5,452 bases of DNA from Gammaproteobacteria bacterium (lineage in GTDB: Bacteria; Pseudomonadota; Gammaproteobacteria; JABDGN01), in contig JAESTO010000158.1 of NCBI GenBank assembly GCA_016763565.1, positions 1 through 5,452 on the forward strand. The letters are read 5' to 3'. Below, piece by piece: positions 1 through 5,452 of the stretch. The notes beneath the pieces were generated by a model that did no database searches, was not told the DNA's origin, and saw nothing but the letters and a program-made list of their open reading frames with translations. The position numbers were made by a program, and so were the translations under genes. The stretch's first letter is position 1. Each line of letters begins with the position of its first letter.

Positions 1-25
1 CTGAATAGGCTGAAAAAGCACGCTA
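1..25 (-). other. In-frame TAG and continuing hydrolase frame at window edge
   Basis: The hydrolase frame reads EPTTDI, then TAG (25-23), then RAFSAYS up to the edge without another stop. In related hydrolases this region commonly reads like a basic helix followed by an aromatic residue and a short FS-type segment, so DI-Trp-RAFSAYS would be a natural continuation. A single change of TGG (Trp) to TAG would explain the stop. The family comparison is from memory and the remaining third of the gene is outside the window. Confidence 0.5.
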
Positions 26-652
26 AATATCCGTTGTAGGCTCAAAGGCCTTTTCAACTCTTTTTTTAAAATGAGTATAAGTTTGCTCATTAAGCTTATG
101 AATGCGTGAAAAATTGTTTGTTGTGTGCATAAATTCACTGACACCCGATATAGCTACTATGCTATTGGTGCTAACCCCATTCTTAACAGCGTAAAATGCA
201 TATAGCACACCTACTGAGTGAGCAATAATTGCTGCAAATTTTTTATGCTTCTCTTGGATGCGCCGCATAATTTTTAAACATTCAATGATATTGGTGCTAC
301 ATCCCGTCGATTCACCATGCCCTGGTGCATCAAAAGCAATCGGTTGATAGCCATTTTTCACTAATGCTTTAACAAATAAAGAAAATCGAGCGGCACGAGC
401 GCCCCAACCGTGTACTAATAAAACAGGTTTGCCTGCATGCCCCCAAGTATAGGTCATAATTTTTTTACCATCAAGGTGTAACACTTCTTTTTTAGCGTCA
501 GCCATGGTAGGAATTTCTAACTTTCGCAAGGGCGCAGGCATCGCCCTATGCTGGCAATACATAAGAAAAGCTTTTTTAGAAGCAAGATAAGGGCTCACCA
601 TTTGTAACAAACTAAGAAATTTTTGATTGAAATTAAAGTATTTATTACACAT
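23..652 (-). CDS. Alpha/beta hydrolase, apparently truncated (possible pseudogene)
   Basis: This is the N-terminal two-thirds of an alpha/beta hydrolase. Visible are the strand and oxyanion region VLLVHGWGARAARF (77-90), AFDAPGHGEST (106-116) and the nucleophile elbow AHSVG (144-148, Ser146). Family members of this kind usually run to roughly 280-300 residues, with the catalytic acid and histidine in the last third. Here a TAG ends the frame after residue 209, before either is reached, so the product as written should be inactive. The frame stays open past the stop to the window edge. The start at 652 has no obvious Shine-Dalgarno site; Met18 (601) is an alternative, but the family usually has residues before that point. 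It follows the ligase stop by 52 bases in the same direction, so it likely shares its transcript. If once active, it could have been an esterase or a thioesterase for the PKS; the fold alone does not decide. Confidence 0.8.
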   Translation of the reverse strand: MCNKYFNFNQKFLSLLQMVSPYLASKKAFLMYCQHRAMPAPLRKLEIPTMADAKKEVLHLDGKKIMTYTWGHAGKPVLLVHGWGARAARFSLFVKALVKNGYQPIAFDAPGHGESTGCSTNIIECLKIMRRIQEKHKKFAAIIAHSVGVLYAFYAVKNGVSTNSIVAISGVSEFMHTTNNFSRIHKLNEQTYTHFKKRVEKAFEPTTDI

Positions 653-704
653 GCATAGTATGACCCAATAATTTTCAGTATAAAAAAATATGCCCTAGAT
701 TATT
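653..704 (-). other. Short AT-rich intergenic gap between ligase and hydrolase
   Basis: This 52-base gap is the only clear non-coding stretch. On the minus strand it holds a run of seven T and a TATACT-like hexamer. There is no stem of useful length before the T run, so a rho-independent terminator is not supported, and I see no convincing -35 partner for the hexamer. The simplest reading is read-through from the ligase into the hydrolase. Confidence 0.5.
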
Positions 705-2324
705 TTAAGAGCATGTTTCAAGTCTGCTCTTTTGCGCGTTAGCTTCAGACTCTCTAAGCTCTCGACGAAGGATTTTCCCACTTGGATTTCGTGGAATTTT
801 ATCTACAAATACAAATTTAGCTGGAATTTTGTAATCGGCTATCCGGCTTTTTAAAAACAACATCAAATCTCTTACCGTTAATTTTTCTGTGGCATTTAAC
901 ACGACAAATGCCTGTACCAACTCGCCCCATTCATCGTGAGGAACGCCAATTACAGCCACATCATTAATGGCTGGATGCTTAGCTAGCTCATTTTCAACTT
1001 CCGTAGGATAAATTTTTTCACCCGCAACAATGATCATATCTTTTATGCGATCACAAACGAACAAGTAGCCCTCTTCATCTACGTAACCAGCATCACCTGT
1101 TCGTATCCAACCATTCACAAGCGTGGTATTAGTTTCACTGGGAAGGTTCCAATATTTTTTCATCCGCGCGGGCGTATAAAGATATATTTCACCCACTTGA
1201 TTCACAGAAAGCACCTGGCCTTCTGCATTAACTATTTTAATTTTAACGCCAGGATAAGGTTTTCCTGCTGCACGTAAGCGCTTTGAACCAACGATGTGAT
1301 CGTTGGGAGGCAAACATATAGCCGTATTGCCCGTTTCAGTCAACCCATAAATTTGCGCGAATTCACATTGCAATACTTCTATCGCCTGTTGCAGTAGTGC
1401 TTCAGAAATCGGAGACCCACCATAAACAATTTTCCGCAGTTGGGTAAAATTGCCATCAATACTTTCTTTTTCTTTCAAAATCATATTAATCATTGCTGGT
1501 ACGACACAAGCTATAGTCACCTTATGTTTTTTAATAAGATCAATAGCAAGCGTTGCATGGAACATCGGCAATGAAACATTAGTAAGGCCAGCACTGAATC
1601 CTTGCAATGCCCACCATAATCCACCAATATGGAAGCCTGGAATGCCAATCAAACTGACATCTTCCTCTCGCCAATCTATCCAGTCTAGATTATTTTGCAT
1701 AAGCGCGGCTCTAATTTGAAAAAAGCTCTTATGGGCTAGCTCTACCCCCTTGGGCAGTCCCGTAGTGCCACTCGTATAGATTTGTGCTAGCGTATCCTCT
1801 TTATCCACTGTTAATAAAGGGTCATCCATTGGACTTAAATGAATGCATTGAGAATAATCTTGTTGAGTCGAACATTCTTGGAGAAACACATAAACATTCA
1901 AAGAAACAATATTTTTTGCAAAGGTATCAACCATTTTTGAAAATTCAATGTCGACAAATAAAGCCTCACTGTGCGAATCAGCCAAAATGTATGAAATTTC
2001 ATTTATTTTTAAACGCCAATTAATCGGTACTAAAACCAGATTCGCTTTTGCGCAAGCAAAAAGCAATACATAATATTTTTCTGATTCTTTACCTAAATAA
2101 GCTACCCGAGAGTGTGGCTTCACACCTCGGGCAATTAACGCATTGGCAAGTTGACTACTTTGTTGGTGCAGTGCTTCATAATTTAGTGTTATGCACTCAG
2201 AAACGATTGCAGGTTTTTGTGGATTATTATCCGCATGAAAACGAATGATATCAGCGACAACTTGTGTTTCATTAGATACGTTTTTTTTATTCATATCGCG
2301 GCTACATTTATCAAGTGTTAACAT
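705..2324 (-). CDS. Acyl-CoA ligase / AMP-dependent carboxylic acid synthetase (FadD-like)
   Basis: This is a full-length, soluble adenylate-forming enzyme (539 aa from the first ATG). It should activate a carboxylic acid with ATP to an acyl-adenylate and pass it to CoA, or possibly to a carrier protein. Motifs in order: ATP-binding loop YTSGTTGLPKG (183-193), FHIGGLWW (231-238), VYGGSPIS (300-307), QIYGLTETG (324-332), GWIRTGDAGYVDEEGYLFV (405-423) with the ribose-binding Asp411, DR at 425-426, the hinge and A8 region IKDMIIVAGEKIYPTEVE (427-444), and PRNPSGKILRREL (511-523) with catalytic Lys517. It looks intact. The best match in style is medium/long-chain fatty-acid or aryl-acid CoA ligases; the substrate cannot be read by eye. 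The first ATG (2324) overlaps the PKS end by 14 bases; a second ATG at 2294 (Met11) would leave a 16-base gap. Neither has a clear Shine-Dalgarno site, so the start is uncertain. Tight linkage to the PKS suggests it supplies an activated acid to it. Confidence 0.95.
   Translation of the reverse strand: MLTLDKCSRDMNKKNVSNETQVVADIIRFHADNNPQKPAIVSECITLNYEALHQQSSQLANALIARGVKPHSRVAYLGKESEKYYVLLFACAKANLVLVPINWRLKINEISYILADSHSEALFVDIEFSKMVDTFAKNIVSLNVYVFLQECSTQQDYSQCIHLSPMDDPLLTVDKEDTLAQIYTSGTTGLPKGVELAHKSFFQIRAALMQNNLDWIDWREEDVSLIGIPGFHIGGLWWALQGFSAGLTNVSLPMFHATLAIDLIKKHKVTIACVVPAMINMILKEKESIDGNFTQLRKIVYGGSPISEALLQQAIEVLQCEFAQIYGLTETGNTAICLPPNDHIVGSKRLRAAGKPYPGVKIKIVNAEGQVLSVNQVGEIYLYTPARMKKYWNLPSETNTTLVNGWIRTGDAGYVDEEGYLFVCDRIKDMIIVAGEKIYPTEVENELAKHPAINDVAVIGVPHDEWGELVQAFVVLNATEKLTVRDLMLFLKSRIADYKIPAKFVFVDKIPRNPSGKILRRELRESEANAQKSRLETCS
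2311..2324 (-). promoter_or_regulatory. PKS/ligase gene overlap, probable translational coupling
   Basis: The ligase ATG (2324-2322) lies inside the last codons of the PKS, whose TGA is at 2313-2311, giving a 14-base overlap in different frames. No Shine-Dalgarno-like stretch precedes either this ATG or the in-frame ATG at 2294. Ribosomes finishing the PKS could re-start here, which would tie ligase output to PKS translation. This is inferred from the layout. Confidence 0.45.
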
Positions 2325-5300
2325 TGGGTGATTTAATTTTATTCATTAATTTAGTAAAAAAACGATCATTACTTCTCTTGCCTGACTTTTTGTCGACCAT
2401 CGCCATTTCTTTATTGTCAGGAAATAATTGTGCGAGAATGAATTCCGCTAGTCTGGGTATAGAGGGGTAGTCAACAATATCTGATGCACGTAATGAAATC
2501 ACAAATGTTTTCTCTATAATATTTTTGAATTCAACTGAAACCAATGAATCCAGACCTAAATGGGAAAATTCTTCATCTAACTCAATATCATCTTCATTAT
2601 CGAAGTGTAATACTGCTGCTAATTTTGATCGAATTATTTGTTGCACTTGAAGATAACATTCTTGTATTGGCAATTGCTTAATGTCTTCAATATTAATTTT
2701 AACACTTGAACTTTTTTCTTTGCTAACAACATTCGCATAGAATAAATTTTCGCTCGATAAATTATCCGTATATTTTGACCAATTAAACTCATTAATAATG
2801 ACCTGTGGCTCCATTGAAGCAATGGCCTTGGACAAAGCGCTCATAGCTTTATTAGGTTTTAGAAAATTAATACCTTTTTCTTCAATGCTCTTAATTTGGC
2901 TATCGCTTAATTTAGCAGCCATGCCAACCTCGCCCCATGGCCCCCAATTTACAGCAAGACCATGCTTACCTGCAAGAGCACGCCAATTCATTAAGCTATC
3001 AATAAATGCATTAGCAGCAGAATAGTTTGCTTGGCCTACTGAACCCACCACCGATGCCACAGATGAATACCCAATAAAAAAATCTATATCTTTTTGTAAA
3101 CAAACTTGTTGATGTAAATTCCACAACCCATACACTTTGGGCTGAAAGACTTTATCAAAAATCGGCCAAGTTTGAGAACTTATGGGTGCATCTTGCAATG
3201 TACCAGCCGCATGAATAACACCACCAAGGGAAGGATGATTTGTTTTCAACTCGGTAAACATTTGTAAAAGATCATCTTGTCGAGATATGTCACCTTGTAA
3301 ACTAATTAAATTAACCTTTTGATTATTAATTTCGCTAGAAATTTCCTTTAATTTTTTAGCCGTAGCCGCCGTTCGCCCTACTAAAGCAATATGTTCAGCG
3401 CCTTCTTGCGCCAACCATTTCGCGGCATGCATACCAAGCGCACCATAACCACCTGTTATTAAATAGGTACGATCTGCTTTTATTACTGCAGGCATTGATA
3501 CAGGCTTAGTATTGGTGACATGTTGAACATCACCAAATACTAAAATAATTTTACCAATATTTTCACCTTTAGATAACACACCGAAAGCATCTTCCAACTG
3601 ATCCAAGCTATAGGTACTAACAGGCAAAGGTGATATCTCTCCTTTTTCTAAATCATGGGCAATTTTTTCTAGAATAGTCTTATTTAACTCAGTTAGTTCT
3701 TCTTTAGGCAATTCGCTTAAATCAAAATTATAATGCGCCACATCCTCTCTAAATTCCTTGACTTGATCATGGCTCCAAATATCAATTTTACCTATTTCAA
3801 CAAAACGTCCTTTTTTGGCTAAAGTGCCTAATCCAACAGGGATATACTGCTTATTAAGACTATTAAGGACAATATCAACGCCAACAGAATCGGTATTCTC
3901 AAGCAAAGTCTTACCAAATGATAAGTCTCGAGAATTCATAATATGTTTGATTCCTTGCTGCTTTAGAAAATCCCACTTACCTTTACTTGCCGTTGCAAAA
4001 ATTTCTGCTTTAGCTTGTTGCGCTAATTGAATAGCCGCTTGCCCCACACCGCCAGCCGCTGCATGAATAAGTATTTTGTCGTTTTTCTTGATTTTTGCAA
4101 GATTATGCAATGCGTGATAAGCCGTAATATACGCAGTAGCAAGACCAGCAGCTTCATCAAAGCGGATATTTTTGGGTTTTTTAACCGCTGTTTTAGAACT
4201 TACGGTAATAAACTGTTGCATACAACCAATATGGCTAATAATAACGTCATCTCCTGGGGAGAATTGTGCACTTTCACCTGATTCAATGACTATTCCCGCA
4301 CATTCAAAACCCAATGGCAAAGGCACGTATTCAACACCTGTTGATTCAGCATGCTGTTTTAGCAATCCTAAGGCATTTAAAACATCTTTAAAATTAAGGC
4401 CGGCTGCTTGCACTTTGACAAGAATCTGATCCCCTTGTGGTGGTTCAATAGCAATAGGCTTACGCTGGATACTTGCAAACGTGCCATAATCAGCAATATC
4501 CAGTTGAAAATTATTTGACTGTCTGCCACTATTCGCATCATCCTTTACCAAAGAAGTTAAACGGCGAACAAAACGATTATTACCACGGTAAGCAATTTGA
4601 AAGTCTGTGTCATTCTCATAGCTGAAAATTTCTTTGATGAGTAGTCTGCTATTAAAAAAATCAGCATCTGCTGCGCAATCAAAATCAATCGTCTTACTTT
4701 TGTACTTAGGATTTTCATTATTCAATACGACATTAAATCCATGAAGCGTACTCTGTAATAAATTCTGCTGCTCAATATCATGCGGATTATCATTAGCCAA
4801 AATTTGTGCGCCCTGCGTGACAAAGAAAAGATTAATGCTGCTAGCTATATATTTGTTTTCTAATAACCTAATTAGATTTAAAATAAACTCATGATTGTTT
4901 TTACAATTTTCTGTCATACCTTGTACTGAGCAATCAGTCGTGACCGTTTGCCAAAAATAAACAATGTTATGACAATTTTCATTGTGCTGCAAATGTCGAT
5001 CAATACCGTCGATAGTATCAGTCCAGCTTATCGCCGATTGTAGAGATTGTAAATAATGTTGCGCTTCGTGATTGAACAGTGACGACGGCCCTATTAATAA
5101 AGCGGTGTTATTGACAATTTTACTTGGCCTCAAATGCCGATGTGTCCATTGCTGTGAAAACAGCAGATTATTTTTCTTACTTTGTAAATTAGATACAGCT
5201 TTAAACCTTAAATTTTCAGCGATAAACACAATTTCACCAGAATCTAATAACACCAAATCTGCCGTCTGATCATAGAGTGGATTATCTTTGTCCATTTTTT

Positions 5301-5452
5301 TAAGCTTAACTTTACACTGTAGAACATTTTTTGGTTTTTTGAAAAAAATAAATTTTTCGAAACCAATGGGCACATAAGCTTTATCCGTATCAATAAGCAC
5401 CTCAAGCGTATTTAGCACCGCATCTAAAATACTTGGTGCTAAAAATGTTAAA
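2311..5452 (-). CDS. Type I polyketide synthase, C-terminal part of a fully reducing module (DH-structural KR-ER-KR-ACP), 5' end outside window
   Basis: This is the 3' part of a large modular PKS. The frame stays open to the right edge, so the true start lies outside; the in-frame GTG at 5418 falls inside the dehydratase and is not a start. Residues here count from that GTG. Domains in order: end of the DH hot-dog fold (from the edge to about 88), with catalytic Asp in PSILDAVLN at 5446-5407; structural KR subdomain (about 95-290, with VTQGAQ near 200); NADPH-dependent ER (about 306-628, with GLNFKDV at 340-346 and HAAAGGVG at 452-459); catalytic KR (about 650-835, with TGGYGALG at 655-662 and probable catalytic Lys761, Ser786, Tyr799, Asn803); ACP (about 920-998, GLDSL, phosphopantetheine Ser958). 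After the ACP comes a basic tail of about 35 residues and no thioesterase. All reductive domains look intact, so the module should fully reduce the beta-keto group. Whether the enzyme is iterative or one module of an assembly line cannot be told here. Confidence 0.96.
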   Translation of the reverse strand, partial: LTFLAPSILDAVLNTLEVLIDTDKAYVPIGFEKFIFFKKPKNVLQCKVKLKKMDKDNPLYDQTADLVLLDSGEIVFIAENLRFKAVSNLQSKKNNLLFSQQWTHRHLRPSKIVNNTALLIGPSSLFNHEAQHYLQSLQSAISWTDTIDGIDRHLQHNENCHNIVYFWQTVTTDCSVQGMTENCKNNHEFILNLIRLLENKYIASSINLFFVTQGAQILANDNPHDIEQQNLLQSTLHGFNVVLNNENPKYKSKTIDFDCAADADFFNSRLLIKEIFSYENDTDFQIAYRGNNRFVRRLTSLVKDDANSGRQSNNFQLDIADYGTFASIQRKPIAIEPPQGDQILVKVQAAGLNFKDVLNALGLLKQHAESTGVEYVPLPLGFECAGIVIESGESAQFSPGDDVIISHIGCMQQFITVSSKTAVKKPKNIRFDEAAGLATAYITAYHALHNLAKIKKNDKILIHAAAGGVGQAAIQLAQQAKAEIFATASKGKWDFLKQQGIKHIMNSRDLSFGKTLLENTDSVGVDIVLNSLNKQYIPVGLGTLAKKGRFVEIGKIDIWSHDQVKEFREDVAHYNFDLSELPKEELTELNKTILEKIAHDLEKGEISPLPVSTYSLDQLEDAFGVLSKGENIGKIILVFGDVQHVTNTKPVSMPAVIKADRTYLITGGYGALGMHAAKWLAQEGAEHIALVGRTAATAKKLKEISSEINNQKVNLISLQGDISRQDDLLQMFTELKTNHPSLGGVIHAAGTLQDAPISSQTWPIFDKVFQPKVYGLWNLHQQVCLQKDIDFFIGYSSVASVVGSVGQANYSAANAFIDSLMNWRALAGKHGLAVNWGPWGEVGMAAKLSDSQIKSIEEKGINFLKPNKAMSALSKAIASMEPQVIINEFNWSKYTDNLSSENLFYANVVSKEKSSSVKINIEDIKQLPIQECYLQVQQIIRSKLAAVLHFDNEDDIELDEEFSHLGLDSLVSVEFKNIIEKTFVISLRASDIVDYPSIPRLAEFILAQLFPDNKEMAMVDKKSGKRSNDRFFTKLMNKIKSPNVNT
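2425..2661 (-). other. Acyl carrier protein domain with phosphopantetheine serine
   Basis: Residues about 920-998 from the GTG form a four-helix carrier domain. The motif FSHLGLDSLVSVEFKN holds Ser958 (codon TCA, 2547-2545), the attachment point for 4'-phosphopantetheine. The DIVDYPSIPRLAEFI stretch after it matches the usual end of PKS ACPs (DYPTxxxLAxxL). It is the only carrier domain in the window and the last domain of the protein. Confidence 0.95.
2914..3471 (-). other. PKS catalytic ketoreductase domain, B-type-like signature
   Basis: This short-chain dehydrogenase fold (residues about 650-835) carries TGGYGALG for NADPH binding, VGRT after the second strand, GDIS, HAAGTLQDAPI, and the active-site run YSSVASVVGSVGQANYSAANAF. 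Ser786, Tyr799 and Asn803 have the usual family spacing (13 and 4 residues), and Lys761 in KVYGLWNLH is the likely fourth catalytic residue. The loop that is LDD in B-type ketoreductases reads LQD, keeping the last, most conserved Asp, which suggests a D-configured hydroxyl intermediate. Stereochemistry would be erased by the DH and ER if both are active. Confidence 0.93.
3535..4503 (-). other. PKS enoylreductase domain (medium-chain dehydrogenase/reductase type)
   Basis: Residues about 306-628 from the GTG form an ER of the zinc-free medium-chain reductase type. Visible landmarks are GLNFKDVLNALGLL (340-353), LPLGFECAGIV (367-377), the NADPH Rossmann motif HAAAGGVGQAAIQLA (452-466), GVDIVLNSL (513-521) and GRFVEIGKIDIW (537-548). 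The domain would reduce the alpha,beta-double bond left by the DH, giving a saturated chain. All of the expected blocks are present without stops or gaps. Confidence 0.93.
4549..5136 (-). other. Structural (non-catalytic) ketoreductase subdomain of the PKS
   Basis: In fully reducing PKS modules the ketoreductase is split: a structural subdomain lies before the ER and the catalytic half after it. This stretch sits between the DH and ER and shows the expected landmarks: a strand with LFFVTQGAQ (about 197-205 from the GTG) where the family has a WxxTRGAQ-like strand, then a helix and LHGFNVVLNNENP (about 225-237) where the family has GxGRxxxxEHP, then IDFD. It lacks a dinucleotide-binding glycine motif, as expected. 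It is the least conserved part of the protein. Confidence 0.75.
5155..5452 (-). other. Partial PKS dehydratase domain (C-terminal hot-dog half)
   Basis: The frame upstream of the GTG at 5418 reads LTFLAPSILDA and continues into VLNTLEVL, then VPIGFEKF. This matches the second conserved motif of PKS dehydratases (usually HPxLLDxxxQ or HPxLLDxxxH) and the VPxGFExF strand that follows. The Asp (codon 5424-5422) is the expected catalytic acid. Two positions depart from the consensus: Ala for His before the Pro, and Asn for Gln/His four residues after the Asp. The catalytic His of the first half (HxxxGxxxxP) lies outside the window, so activity cannot be judged fully. Confidence 0.85.

Noticed and set aside
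209..232. Ala in place of Gly at the first position of the hydrolase nucleophile elbow (AHSVG) as a sign of a dead enzyme
   Set aside because: AHSxG elbows are common in this branch of alpha/beta hydrolases, so this is not evidence of inactivation. The early stop is.
653..690. TATACT-like hexamer as a promoter for the hydrolase
   Set aside because: No recognisable -35 element at suitable spacing; such hexamers arise often by chance in AT-rich sequence.
681..704. T run on the minus strand as a rho-independent terminator after the ligase
   Set aside because: No GC-rich inverted repeat precedes it; the T run is ordinary for such AT-rich DNA.
2634..2822. A 62-codon minus-strand frame inside the PKS
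   Set aside because: It overlaps the KR-ACP linker and ACP coding region in another frame and has no recognisable features.
1450..5269. Several open frames of about 65-90 codons on the plus strand
   Set aside because: They lie opposite the ligase and PKS, whose own motifs are unmistakable. The plus-strand translations show no recognisable domain, and their positions fit chance frames.
5416..5418. GTG that could be taken as the start of the PKS gene
   Set aside because: The frame continues upstream to the window edge, and the upstream codons (PSILDA) complete a conserved dehydratase motif. The codon is an internal Val.
1..5452. CRISPR arrays, tRNAs, insertion sequences, tandem repeats, riboswitches
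   Set aside because: None seen. Nearly all bases are accounted for by three coding regions, and no repeated units or inverted termini stood out by eye.

Overview
The window is AT-rich bacterial DNA, packed almost end to end with genes that all read on the minus strand. Read in the direction of transcription (from the right edge to the left), it holds: (1) the 3' part of a large modular type I polyketide synthase (PKS) gene that enters from beyond the right edge; (2) a complete acyl-CoA ligase (adenylate-forming enzyme) gene that overlaps or nearly abuts the PKS stop codon; and (3) an alpha/beta hydrolase gene that stops early, just inside the left edge. The three look like one transcription unit, the tail of a polyketide or lipid biosynthesis cluster. 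I see no tRNA, rRNA, CRISPR array, insertion sequence or clear promoter or terminator.

The PKS part covers the end of a dehydratase (DH), the structural half of the ketoreductase, an enoylreductase (ER), the catalytic half of the ketoreductase (KR) and an acyl carrier protein (ACP), followed by a short basic tail. This is the reductive half and carrier of a fully reducing module, so it should make saturated carbon chain. There is no thioesterase or other release domain. The ketosynthase and acyltransferase, if present, lie beyond the right edge.

Working model (inference): the ligase activates a carboxylic acid, probably a fatty or aryl acid, as starter or as partner for the PKS. The hydrolase would have been the candidate editing or release thioesterase in trans, but its frame is cut by a TAG before the catalytic acid and histidine are reached, and it stays open after the stop. 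It may therefore be a recent pseudogene. The fully reducing module without a thioesterase beside a FadD-like ligase resembles the logic of lipid-making PKSs (for example mycobacterial Mas-type enzymes with FadD partners), but nothing here identifies the product.

The organism cannot be fixed from the sequence. The low GC content, dense operon and weak Shine-Dalgarno sites would suit an AT-rich gammaproteobacterium such as a Legionellales member. That is a guess from composition and style only.
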